The notes under the pieces: generated by a model | What the model was told of the DNA's origin: nothing | What the model saw: only the letters and a program-made list of their open reading frames with translations | Database searches by the model: none | Made by a program: the position numbers and the translations under genes | Shown here: positions 1 to 8,870 of the stretch, piece after piece | Numbering within the stretch: the first letter of the stretch is position 1 | Layout of the letters: the number at the start of each line of letters is the position of its first letter | Origin: CATOSP01 sp965237775 | GTDB taxonomy: Bacteria > Chloroflexota > Dehalococcoidia > Lucifugimonadales > UBA3495 | DNA length: 64,000 nt | Assembly (NCBI GenBank): GCA_965237775.1 | Contig: OZ250155.1 | Span: forward strand, 2,852,001 to 2,916,000 | Direction: 5' to 3'

Positions 1-316
1 CAAGCCAACTGTCCGCCGGATGGCCAGTCAGCCAATTGTCTTTTCCCTGCCAATTATCACCATCCGTGGCGTTGTGCAACGCTACTAGTGCGTCGCGTTC
101 CCCGGCACAGGTCGAGCTGACGCCATCAGTTCGTCGATCAGTGGGTGCGGGCGAAGCATCCCTTGGTTCATCAGCCTGTCCTTGTTTAGGTGTAGGGACC
201 GGGGTTGCCGTCGGTGCGGCAGGTTCACTACCGCCAGTGCAAGCAACCAACATGACCACAACGGCCAGGCAGGTAACGACGCCCAAGCGATAGATGCGCG
301 GTACCACTGCATCCAT
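1..316 (-). CDS. Lipoprotein with LRR-type N-terminal domain (partial, runs off left edge)
   Basis: Read on the minus strand from the ATG at 316, the frame stays open to the window edge (105 codons). It begins MDAVVPRIYRLGVV, followed by a hydrophobic stretch ending in the lipobox LVAC, so a lipid-anchored surface protein is likely. A Pro/Thr-rich linker (PTATPVPTP) follows. The next segment, ERDALVALHNATDGDNW, is the typical opening of secreted leucine-rich-repeat proteins ('LxALYNATDGxNW'). The ATG at 312 lies in a different frame and gives no lipobox, so 316 is preferred. The C-terminal LRR region is outside the window, so the repeat content is inferred from family knowledge. Confidence 0.7.
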   Translation of the reverse strand, partial: MDAVVPRIYRLGVVTCLAVVVMLVACTGGSEPAAPTATPVPTPKQGQADEPRDASPAPTDRRTDGVSSTCAGERDALVALHNATDGDNWQGKDNWLTGHPADSWL

Positions 317-448
317 CAAGAGCCCTTGCGCCTTTCGAGCATTACACAAAATTCACCGTGGGAACAATCGAATTATAAGCTCTCCGAGATTACGCGGGGT
401 GGCAAACGGGAGCATCTCAGTGGTTCGGCCTTGCTGCCCCGCGGTCAC

Positions 449-599
449 CTAAACCAATACCAAGGTGGGATGTGCATTTCTGGGGTCTTGAAGACGACCT
501 AAAGACTCCACAGCACCTCATATCACCTCTAAGTTCCAACTGGGTGGCCACCGGCAGTGTGGTCTGCGATATGTACATTTCACCTTGGCTTTAGTTTTG
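449..599. mobile_element. MITE copy 1 (about 151 bp, CTAAAC...CCAAGGTG terminal inverted repeats)
   Basis: The left end reads CTAAACCAATACCAAGGTGG and the right end, reverse-complemented, reads CAAAACTAAAGCCAAGGTGA, so the two ends are imperfect inverted repeats of about 30 bp. There is no coding sequence. The same ends and length recur at 62520-62673, and a lone left end occurs at 24918. A non-autonomous element mobilised in trans is the simplest reading. The right end abuts another element at 600. Confidence 0.75.
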
Positions 600-744
600 T
601 ATTACAACGACGTTTCGCAAGAAAGGGACCTTGAGGACTTCTTCATGGCTACCTGCCCACGCGCTTGACAGCTTTGTGGCCATGCCTTCCGCGAAGCGAT
701 TTCCGGCCAATGCATGACCAAATTGAGGAACCGTCGTTGTAATA
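600..744. mobile_element. Short non-autonomous element with IS701-type ends (145 bp)
   Basis: The left end TATTACAACGACG (600-612) is repeated inverted at 732-744. The same 13 bp also forms the end of the adjacent transposase-bearing element (749 onward). The segment holds no gene. It looks like an internally deleted derivative of the neighbouring IS. The two are separated by CTAG (745-748), which fits the YTAR target preference known for IS701-type elements. Whether it arose by insertion next to the IS or by deletion is not visible. Confidence 0.55.
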
Positions 745-765
745 CTAGTATTACAACGACGGTTC
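728..765. repeat. 38-bp perfect palindrome made of two abutting IS ends around CTAG
   Basis: Positions 728-765 are a perfect inverted repeat centred between 746 and 747. The centre is CTAG and each arm is TATTACAACGACGGTTC read outward. This is the arrangement expected when two copies of the same IS end face each other across one 4-bp target. Confidence 0.8.
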
Positions 766-1924
766 AAGGAGGGGCGTGTGGGGAGGCACGAAGGGCGGCT
801 CGACGCTTGGCATGGGAGCGTCTGGCCCGCTCGTTGCATTCTTGCGTCTCCTCCAGCCACCGCAGCAGTTCAGCCGGCCCGAACCGTTCCCGGGGCAGCA
901 TCTCCCGCACCACCCGGTAGACCTGCGGTCTCGTGATCCGGGGCATCTTTTTCCCCCAAGCCTGTTGCAGGCTCAGGAGAAACGCTCCGCCCAGCAGGCA
1001 TAGGGCCACGTGGTGGCGCCAGCCAGGCCAGGTCCGGGTCTCGTACTCGTCCAGTCCCACCTCACTCTTCTCCATCTCGAACTCCGTTTCAATGCGCCAC
1101 CGGGAGCCACCCACGTATGCCAGGGTCTCCAGGGGAGTATCCTCCGGAGCGTTGGACAGGTAGTAGCGGGGCTCACTGCCGTCCAGATTCCGGCGGTAAA
1201 TGGCCCAGTGGATTTCGCCGGGCTTCCGCCTGCTGGTTGGACGCACCCTCTGAGCGCTGAACTGGTAGCCGCGGGGACCCTGGCTTCCCTCGGCCACCGT
1301 TATCTCCCGCCAGGCCCCCTCCGGCGATTCATCGCTGCGCTGCTCCATGGTCCGGTGCTGACCGTCTCGCAACTTGGGTTTGCGGGGACGCCCGAATCCC
1401 TGATACTCCGCACTGGTCCAAGCCGGCTCCAGCGGCCACACCGTGCTGCCGCCGGGGACGTCCAGCACGTAGTGCATCCCCAGCGCCGCCAACCCGTCCC
1501 GGAAGGACGGCGACATCCCGAAGACGTCGTCCCCAGCAACCCACTTGGCCCTGAGGTGGCCGCGCTCCAAGGCCCGCTCCAGCAGCTTCAAGGCCAACCC
1601 GGTCTTCGACCGGTAGCTCCGTATCTCCTCCGGCACCCCCGCCGCTGCGCACCGGCCTTTGTCCGAGGTCCAGCTCTCCGGCAGATAAAGCCGTTTGTCC
1701 ACCAGGGCCCGGCCCAGCGGGAAGACCAGTCCGTTCCGGGCCGCGCGGGCCATGGCATGGTTCAGGGCCCGCCTCCTGGAGTCGTAGTGGTCCAACGTCG
1801 CCACCTCGGCCCCGTCCTTCAGGTTGGGCTGTTCATCGAAAGAGTCCCGGCAGTTGCGTTGCTTGTTCCAGCGCCGAGGGATGACGCCATCGAACCTCAG
1901 CCCAGCACGTCCGGTTTCCCCCAT
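764..1924 (-). pseudogene. IS701-family transposase, 5' end lost or rearranged
   Basis: From about residue 80 the protein follows the IS701/DDE_5 pattern: RALVDKRLYLPESW, VPEEIRSYRSKTGLALKLLERAL, then KWVAGDDVFGM carrying the second catalytic Asp, and GSRWRIETEFEMEKSEVGLDEYE carrying the catalytic Glu region. The first 80 residues do not match, and the usual first-Asp segment (DETGF-like) is missing, so the 5' part is replaced or frame-shifted. The stop codon lies inside the terminal inverted repeat at 749-769. I could not find the opposite IS end upstream, which agrees with a truncated, probably inactive copy. Confidence 0.75.
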
Positions 1925-2977
1925 AGACCGGCCACCGGCCTAAACTGAGAAACAGGCAAATTGCATCGGACATGGGACCCCCGGAAGGACAGAATAAGCC
2001 TGCGGAACTGCTGCATCAGCCCCCGGCCATCTGAGTTGGCATTCCGGAACCCGAGAGCCCTGGTCGAAGAAGACCCATACCGTTCGACATCCCGGACAGG
2101 CTCCTGAACTGGTCCGCAACCCAACCAGGGACAATGCAACAACCCCTCGACCAGAGAATCAATCTCACTCTCGGCGAGTAAGTAATTGAATGGTTCGAGG
2201 GTTACAAGCCGGACCAAAATACTCGGCACGAAGACATCAACAAGGCCCTCCCGGGCCACATAGTGCGAGACCGGTTCTCCAATTGGCGACGAATCCCGGA
2301 CAAGGGCCCGCCTCAGGAAGCAACCTGTGACCGGACGTCCGGTCAACCCCGGGAAACAAGGCATACCAGAACGCCCGGATAGTTCGGACCGCTGGAATGC
2401 CCGGATAGAACACCACTCTGCCATGAGACCAACCATCACCATGAAGGTCCAGCAGCAGACTGAAGTATTCGAGACACACTGAGAACGGAAAATTCCGGGA
2501 CTGGCTCAACGGGGAGACGTTCAGGTTGACGTACCAAGCTGAAGGGTGAAGAATGGCGGTCAGGTGGGGAATCAGCGCGCAGTCGAGGGATCCTGGCTGC
2601 CCGGAGCGTCAACGCCTGCGAGACACCCTACGGAGGGCGTCTCAGAAGTCCAGGTGAGTTACGATATACGATGCTTAGGCCCGGGATAGTCCGGATACGC
2701 TATGGCTTGTTATTGTAACAGGCATATATAGCCAATGATATTACGTATTACGTTTGACTCAAGACTTCCGAGACAGGCTCTACACCACGTTACCCAGGAT
2801 AATCCTCTGTTCCTGGCACTTTGCCGTCTCACCAGGCCTCACTACCAATTGAACCCGGGGACCAACTGGCCCGGGGCTTCGGAAAATGTAGCCATGGATT
2901 CTAGTGTTAACCCGATCAGCATTGAGATGAGGTATCCGGAAACTCAAGAGCCGTGCACCCAGCTGACGAGGTGATCC
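1925..2977. other. About 1 kb without a confident gene
   Basis: The only open stretches are on the minus strand (1897-2442 and 2237-2509, overlapping in different frames). The second contains a protein-like segment (FPFSVCLEYFSLLLDLHGDGWSHG). Together they may be one decayed gene with a frame break near 2250-2440, but I recognise no family. A short plus-strand frame (2735-2974) has no recognisable features. The A/T-rich patch around 2705-2745 could hold the promoter of the gene at 2978. Confidence 0.4.
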
Positions 2978-3745
2978 ATGTCCGCAGACCAGGAAAATCC
3001 CGGAGACGTGCTGGCGTCAATCGCCCAGCAGGCAGCCCAGGCTTCGAAGAATGCCGCGCTGCACATCAAAGAACACGGCGACATCGAGAAGGCCGCCCAG
3101 GAAAAAGCTGACCTCGTCATAGTCAAGATCAGGGAGGAACTGGAAAGGGCCCACCGCTTGGCCGTGGAGCATGCCACGGAAGCCCTGAAGTCCAGCCACA
3201 ACCACGAGCTTCACCGGAACCTCACCAACATTGCGAAGAGGTTCAACGAGACCCTTGACGAACTCGTCAGCCAGCACAGGTCAACGCTGGAGGAACACAT
3301 CGAAACCCTCAGGAAGGCAGACCGGGAGAGGGCGGAAATCTACAACCGGGAGGCGGAACAGGTCAGGGCCGAGGCCCGGAAGGCAATGGACGAGGCACAG
3401 ACCCAAAGACGGCAAATGGAGAATTCCCACAGGGAAGCCCTGACGGCGGCGTCCGACACCCTCCAGAGAGAAAGGGAGGAGTTGAACGAGCGTTTCCGGC
3501 AGGTCTGCTCCGACACCACTACAAGGGTGGAAGAGATGCTGGCAACGGCGCTGGAAGAAACCGCGAGGGTCAATGATGCCAGGTTTACCGGGGCCGCGAA
3601 AACCATCGACGCGCAAAAGGCCGAAACCGGCACCGCCCTCGCCGAGAACGCGGCCAAATGGCGACGAACCGCCACCCTTTTGGCAGGAGCAGCCCTGATC
3701 GCAACGGTTGCCGCAATAGCGGCGCTGGTGATTACGCTGACATGA
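2978..3745 (+). CDS. Coiled-coil protein with C-terminal membrane anchor
   Basis: This is a 255-residue protein that is almost entirely charged, Glu/Arg/Ala-rich heptad-like sequence (roughly residues 10-225). One hydrophobic segment near the C-terminus (TATLLAGAALIATVAAIAALVITL) should anchor it in the membrane with the coiled coil on the cytoplasmic side. No enzymatic motif is visible. It overlaps the next gene by four bases (ATGA at 3742-3745), so the two are translationally coupled. With the following GTPase it probably formed a two-protein membrane-associated module; function unknown. Confidence 0.7.
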   Translation: MSADQENPGDVLASIAQQAAQASKNAALHIKEHGDIEKAAQEKADLVIVKIREELERAHRLAVEHATEALKSSHNHELHRNLTNIAKRFNETLDELVSQHRSTLEEHIETLRKADRERAEIYNREAEQVRAEARKAMDEAQTQRRQMENSHREALTAASDTLQREREELNERFRQVCSDTTTRVEEMLATALEETARVNDARFTGAAKTIDAQKAETGTALAENAAKWRRTATLLAGAALIATVAAIAALVITLT

Positions 3746-4685
3746 CGAAGGAAGAATTACTCCAACTTCCGGCTGAAAGTCGGGCGCTCCTCAACCAGGC
3801 CACGGCCATCGAGGAGCAAAAGCGAGCACGCAACAGCCGCTCCGAACTGGAAAGGGAGCTAGCCAAACTGTCCGAGTCGGCGGCCATCGCCCATGAGCGG
3901 GCGTCGAAACAACTGGGCGAGTTGAACATCATCATCCAGGACGCACGACAGAGGGCGGAGTCGCTGTCGAGGGCGGACGCAGACAGAAGGGGGAGACAGG
4001 ATGATAACCCGGTCCATGGGCAACCGGACGAAGCCGTGGACAACATGGCCGCAGCCCACCAGACGGCCCTCCGGGAGACGGAAAGCAACCGGCAACGGAT
4101 GGGGACCTTCAACATCACACTGTTTGGCCGGACCATGTCCGGGAAGTCCACCTTGATCGAGATCCTTGCCAACGGTGAGGGCAAGCCCATTGGGAGGGGC
4201 GCGCAGCGGACCACTCAGGACGTCCGGGAGTACCACTGGAACGGCATGAAGGTCACCGGCGTACCCGGGTCGCCGCTTTCGGCGGGAACGTTGACGAGGA
4301 TGTGGCATACGGCGCCGCAAATCAAGCCGGCCTCATCCTCTTCCTCATCACGTCGGTGGCGGCAATAGTCCTTGACGTCGGCGCCCGGATCAAGTCCGAT
4401 CTCGACCAGCGGAAGGCAGACAACCAGCGCATCCGGCACCGCCAAAACATGAGGGCGGAATGTGCGGACATAGCCAGGCGGATGGAGAACGAGGTCCAGG
4501 CTATTACTGAGGCGTACATCAGGGAAGTCCTCACGGAGCCAATGGAGAGGATGCGGGAATATGCGGACCAGATGAACGACGAGAGAAGGAAACAGAACGA
4601 CCACATGCAGCGGCCTTTAGAAGTGAGATGGAAGGCGCGGGCACTGATCGCGGAGATACACGCCGGGGAACAAGCAACAGGATGA
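3742..4685 (+). pseudogene. Coiled-coil dynamin/Era-like GTPase, frameshifted and internally shortened
   Basis: The start overlaps the preceding stop. Residues 1-115 are coiled coil, followed by a GTPase core with the P-loop GRTMSGKST, a Thr-containing switch (RTTQDVREY) and VPG in place of the Walker B DxPG. At the G run 4267-4269 the frame breaks. Adding one G continues the expected sequence (VAAFGGNVDEDVAYGAANQAGLILFLITS) in the next frame to 4685. After this the G4/G5 nucleotide-specificity region expected of such GTPases is missing and the frame passes straight into another coiled coil. The gene therefore carries both a one-base deficit and an internal deletion. Confidence 0.7.
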
Positions 4686-4965
4686 ACCGTATCCGGTCAA
4701 ACAACCGGCGGAGACAAGACCCGTCGAGCCCTATCCCTTCCGCGACGAGGCAGACCTCCGCCGGATCACTATCGTCGGATTCCGGCTCCCACCCTTCGGA
4801 GTTCGCCCGGCAACCCGACCCTGGGCGCAGACCCCCACATACCCTGCTGCGGTGGACACCGGACACCCCGGCATCATCGTGATCGAGTCTACCCGGCAAC
4901 CCTGACGCCCGCGGTGTGCCGGCTTCCATCCCGCCCGGGGCCGTCTCCACCGATTAACCGTCCTC

Positions 4966-5133
4966 TTAACCGTCCCCGGTTTCCTCACCGTTGCCCATCG
5001 GCCTTGCGAGGGCCGGCATCAGGTCGTCGCCATCGTCCCTGATGACGGCCAGCCCGTCCTCGGGCGGCATTCCCTCCACCGCCGGGGAGCTTTGCAGCTT
5101 CTTGGCCACCAGCGTCAGAACGTCGGCCCGCAT
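4966..5133 (-). CDS. Small hypothetical protein (55 aa), possibly the tail of a decayed gene
   Basis: The minus-strand frame from the ATG at 5133 encodes MRADVLTLVAKKLQSS followed by an acidic tail ending EETGDG. Composition is protein-like and amphipathic, but there is no clear ribosome binding site. Another minus-strand frame directly upstream also reads protein-like (EAEEAGAGGVCGLMEHHA), so this may be the 3' part of a gene with frame breaks. No family recognised. Confidence 0.35.
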   Translation of the reverse strand: MRADVLTLVAKKLQSSPAVEGMPPEDGLAVIRDDGDDLMPALARPMGNGEETGDG

Positions 5134-5744
5134 GGTGTTCCATCAGGCCACAAACACCACCTGCACCGGCCTCCTCCGCCTCATACGCCAGGGACACCGG
5201 GACGCCTGTCGCAAGGTGTACACGGAGCGGCCCGTATCAACCCCCCAAATATTGCCGGGAAGTCCACCCATACCCAACCCGTCCATCCCCCTGATTGACC
5301 CCATCGGCAGCCCATGCCCCGCAGACCGGTCACATGATCGCAACCACGCACATCCGCATGGGGCTGGTGACCAACCAGAGTCAGCCACCGCCCCCCAACA
5401 TGCGTCTCTTGAGTGGGTGAACATCAACGTGGACCCGGCGGCCTGGTCCTCCCGCGCAAAGTCCGGAGACCCCCGCAACGGTCGACGGGGCCATGGGGCG
5501 CGGTGAGAGACCGGCATGAACCCCAAATGAGAATCTACGAACTTCCACCGGAACAGGCACGTCCATCCGGGCAGCGGGAACCCTGGGGGTTCTGCCCCCG
5601 ACCGGCGCCCGTGGACCGGCCGGTTGTTGGAACCCAGACCGGTCCCTGGGCGTCCCCGACCCTCATTCGACCAAAATGATAAAACGCGGGGCGCTTCGGA
5701 TCGTGCACAATTTCCAGTAACCAGTTACCGGAGGTTGGCCACTC
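5134..5744. other. Intergenic stretch, no confident gene
   Basis: Open frames exist on both strands because of the high GC content, but none has recognisable motifs or a good ribosome binding site. The minus strand close to 5134-5250 may contain a broken extension of the small gene at 4966-5133. The last 60 bases should contain the promoter and leader of the ParB-methyltransferase gene. Confidence 0.4.
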
Positions 5745-7088
5745 ATGGACTACCTGATACCCGGATGCCCATATACCATCAGTTTCCTGGCGCTGGCCTT
5801 CCCCCCACTGAGCCCGGCGCGATACGCCCGCCTGCTGGCCAGTATCCGCGCGCACGGACTCAGACGTCCGATCGTCGTCTGGCGGGGCCAGGTCATCGAC
5901 GGGCTGCACCGGCTGAAGGCTTGCCTGGAGGCCGGCGTAGAGCCCAGGTACGAGTTCCTCGACGAGGGCGAGGACCCGTTTGAGTACCTGGCGGACGAGA
6001 ACATTTCGCTCCGCGCCATGACGCAAAATGAAAAGGCATTGACCGCTTACCTCATGTCCCAATATTCGGCGCCCGGGAGGCCGCGGACGCCCGCAGAAAA
6101 CTCCGCAAATTTGCGGAGTTATACCCAGGACCAGGCCGCCAAGCTCGTTGGGGTGTCCACGAGGCTCGTCTCCGACGCCAGCCGGGTGCTGTCGGAGACG
6201 AGCCCGGCCGTGCCCGCGCTGCGGGAGGCGGTGAAGGGGTGGCGGGTCAGGTGCAGCGACGCCGCTCGAATCGCGGACCGGCCCACGGAGGTGCAGAACA
6301 GGGCCGTGGACCTGGTGGTCAGGGGAGAGGCCAAGACTATCCAAGGCGCGGTCCGGCGGGTCGAGCGGGAGACCGCACGGGCCGAGGAGGAGGCGGCGCT
6401 GGCGGACATCCTGGCCAGGCCGCCGGACGAGACCACCGCCCTGCACGCCGCCACGGTGGCGGGCCTGCATGGACTTGTGACAGCCGGCAGCGTCGACGCA
6501 GTCGTCACCCATCCACCCCATACGGTGGAGGCGCTGCCCCTGCTGTCCGACCTCGCGGACTTCGCCGCCCATGCCCTCAGGGGCGCCGGGGTGATGGTCG
6601 TGGCCGGTAACGGAGTCATCCTGCCGCGGATGTTGGAGCGGCTGGCGCACCCGGACCTGAGGTGGCTGGCCGAGTTTGACCTGGTGTTCCACGGGAAGCC
6701 CGCCAGTTCCGGCCAGCCCCACTTCATGCACCTCCACCGCCGACCGGTGTTGGTCTACGGCAAGGGGGAGTTCAGACCAGACGGCATGCACGACCTGTTG
6801 GAGGTCCCGCCCCGGGAGGAGCTGCCCGGGGGCATGACCGAGCATGAGGCGGCCATGACCATGGTGCTCGAACGGTTCTGCCGGCCGGGCCAGACCGTGT
6901 GCGACCCCGTCATGCTGGACCGGGCCGGCACGGCGCTGGCCGCCCGAAGGTTGGGCTGCACCTTCGTTGGGGCCAGCGAAATGCAGTCCTCCATTGACCG
7001 CATCCGGGTCCGGATGGCCCGGGCGGAGAACGAGCGGGGAGACCCACTGTACCGTGGTCCGGGCGCGGAGCGGTCCCCCGCGGTCTGA
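5745..7088 (+). CDS. ParB-like nuclease domain fused to a DNA methyltransferase domain with altered catalytic motifs
   Basis: This is a 447-residue protein. Residues 20-110 resemble the ParB N-terminal/sulfiredoxin fold (RYARLLASIRAHG, then GQVIDGLHRLKACLEAG). Residues 115-225 are helical with an HTH-like segment (YTQDQAAKLVGVSTRLVSDASRVL). Residues 230-435 follow the layout of beta-class amino-methyltransferases of the ParB-fused type. The catalytic (D/N)PP(Y/F) motif is here HPPH (residues 256-259), and the AdoMet-binding DPFxGSGT segment reads CDPVMLDRAGT (386-396). Family members are normally adenine or cytosine-N4 methyltransferases; these changes suggest loss of catalysis or a regulatory role. 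The frame is intact, with an ATG after GGAGG. Confidence 0.75.
   Translation: MDYLIPGCPYTISFLALAFPPLSPARYARLLASIRAHGLRRPIVVWRGQVIDGLHRLKACLEAGVEPRYEFLDEGEDPFEYLADENISLRAMTQNEKALTAYLMSQYSAPGRPRTPAENSANLRSYTQDQAAKLVGVSTRLVSDASRVLSETSPAVPALREAVKGWRVRCSDAARIADRPTEVQNRAVDLVVRGEAKTIQGAVRRVERETARAEEEAALADILARPPDETTALHAATVAGLHGLVTAGSVDAVVTHPPHTVEALPLLSDLADFAAHALRGAGVMVVAGNGVILPRMLERLAHPDLRWLAEFDLVFHGKPASSGQPHFMHLHRRPVLVYGKGEFRPDGMHDLLEVPPREELPGGMTEHEAAMTMVLERFCRPGQTVCDPVMLDRAGTALAARRLGCTFVGASEMQSSIDRIRVRMARAENERGDPLYRGPGAERSPAV
6099..6120. repeat. 22-bp perfect palindrome inside the ParB-methyltransferase gene
   Basis: AACTCCGCAAA and its exact reverse complement sit back to back. The site encodes part of a segment (ENSANLRS) just before the predicted HTH. 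It could be a coincidence of coding, a hairpin, or a binding site for the protein's own ParB/HTH region. Confidence 0.6.
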
Positions 7089-8043
7089 TGGGGCGCCGGC
7101 GGTTCGGATGTGCCGGACCTCCTCACCGGAGTCCGGATCACTGGCCCGGACCCGCCGTTCGCACGATCCGGAGGGACCCGGAGGTGCGAGAAAGTCGACT
7201 GACCTTTTCCCTGGACACTTAACCCTGGCCCATTCGCTGGACAACGCCTCTGCTAATGGGCCAATTTAAGCTTGCTACTGTCAAGTCCAAGCGAATCCCG
7301 GACCCAGGGGTGTGGGGCCAGTTCAAGGCGGGCGGCGCATCCCGCTTCCGCCTGGTCCGGAACATCGAAATCCCCAGATGCCTGGTTGCCACCTCCCGCC
7401 CTTCTGCTCGGCGAGCGTTGCCGCCTATGCGAGAGTGAGCGAGACCGCTGTTGATGCTCCACGGTTGTGACGCCCCGGAAATTGTACAAATCTGAACAAC
7501 CTCGGGACGCGCGAGTCAGGCCTTTCCGTACCTGTTCTCCAGGGTAGACGCTCCGAGCCGGAAGGGCATGGCCCACGTCACCGTCCTGGGCGGCAATCGC
7601 TATAGACCCACCCGTACCGGTTCCAGCCACTCCTTTCCGGTCGTGTGCGGTCCGCCAGTGGGCCTGGGTTGCACAGGGGGGCCGCCCCGGCGGGGACGGC
7701 GGCAACTCCCCCGGTCACGGGAAGACCCTGACCGGGCCAACCAGCCGGCGCCCGTGTCGTTGAGACGGTGGGCGCCGGCCTTTGCGTCCCCGGCAATCAG
7801 CCTCGCCTCACATCGGGGGGAGAACGTGCCGGGGACACGGCAGTCATCGTCACTCAACCACATTCCCGGCTTGCAGCCGGGCCCACGACGCCGTCCCTGC
7901 CCGCCGGCGTCCGGGGCCAAGGGCCGGGCTGGCCCCATCCGTCATGGCCACTCACCCCGGAACCATCACCCAGCCTGCTGCCGTGGAGCAACGGCCGCTT
8001 CCCCCAGACCCAACGGGGGAGGCCCGATACCTGGAGAAACGAC
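7089..8043. other. About 950 bp without a confident gene
   Basis: Several long frames on both strands (for example 7253-7705 minus and 7568-8248 plus) have low-complexity Pro/Arg/Gly composition and no motifs. I regard them as products of GC bias. A GGAGAA sequence about 10 bp before 8044 serves the next gene. Confidence 0.4.
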
Positions 8044-8424
8044 ATGGAACCAGAACAGCCGACCGGGAAACTCGGCCCCTGCCCCAAGTGCGGCGGCACC
8101 CTGGCCTGCGGGGAGGACCGGTACGGCCCCTACGTCACGTGCCTGCACTGCGGAAAACTCTTCGACCTGCTGGCTGCCCCGCATGACGCGCCCTCGGAGG
8201 AACCGGACTGCCCTCCATCACCGGAGGTGCGAAACCGCGGCAGGCTGACCGGGCCCATGACCCGGGAACGCCGGGAGATGTACCGGGAGTGGTGCGCCGT
8301 CATCCGGAAGGAGGGACTGACGGTCAACCAGGCTGCGGAGAGGTTTGGCGTCAGCTATGGCACCATCTACCGGATCCTCCACCGGTACAAGCCCGAGCCC
8401 GGTCAGCCGGGGGAACCCGGCTAG
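8044..8424 (+). CDS. Zinc-ribbon and helix-turn-helix protein (126 aa)
   Basis: The start is the ATG at 8044 with GGAGAA upstream. Residues 12-40 contain a two-CxxC zinc ribbon (CPKCGG ... CLHCG). Residues 85-118 contain a helix-turn-helix of the type used in resolvases and transposase-associated proteins (GLTVNQAAERFGVSYGTIYRIL). It probably binds DNA. A longer in-frame start at 7768 exists but adds only low-complexity sequence. It stands alone between decayed genes; it may be a regulator or a remnant of a mobile element. Confidence 0.7.
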   Translation: MEPEQPTGKLGPCPKCGGTLACGEDRYGPYVTCLHCGKLFDLLAAPHDAPSEEPDCPPSPEVRNRGRLTGPMTRERREMYREWCAVIRKEGLTVNQAAERFGVSYGTIYRILHRYKPEPGQPGEPG

Positions 8425-8870
8425 GCGAATGGCATCGACACCAAGGGAGACATGGGCCGCCTCAGCAGCGCCGCCGCGTTCACGGACCACGATGATGAGT
8501 ATGGAAATCTTCGGATCCGGGCCCGCGCCACTCCAAAATCGTGGACAGCACCGTGCCCGCGCGTCGCGGCTTCCCGGAGCGGCCCCTGAGGGCCCAAATC
8601 CTGGCGTAGGTCCAGTCAAACATCGCCCTCCAGGCGTCCTCAGGCGGGCGCGTATGAGTCGCGTATCCGGCAGGCAGTCGCCAGCCAGGATGGTTTTCGC
8701 CACCTCCGCATGCTCAATTCGCCATGCGGGCAAATCATGAGTTGTGACAGACCGCCTAATCCTGCTTTGCTATTGATCAATGACCGGACCGGCACTTCAT
8801 GGCCTCACGGATCTTCACGCGAGACCCGGCCGCACAGACCTTCCGGGGACTTCATCGTTGGAGGGACACA
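8425..8870. other. Intergenic stretch, no confident gene
   Basis: No frame with recognisable family features. The minus-strand frame 8218-8733 overlaps the zinc-ribbon gene and begins with a plausible segment (MPAWRIEHAEVAKTILAG) but then becomes low-complexity. The GGAGGGACACATG sequence at the end supplies the ribosome binding site of the next gene. Confidence 0.4.

Noticed and set aside
5535..7244. Long minus-strand open frame (569 codons) opposite the ParB-methyltransferase gene
   Set aside because: Low-complexity Arg/Gly/Pro composition without motifs; the plus strand has a recognisable protein. A mirror effect of high GC3.
7253..7705. Minus-strand frame of 150 codons
   Set aside because: No motif, poor start, compositionally like a random GC-rich frame.
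8218..8733. Minus-strand frame beginning MPAWRIEHAEVAKTILAG
   Set aside because: Starts plausibly but quickly becomes low-complexity and overlaps the zinc-ribbon/HTH gene.
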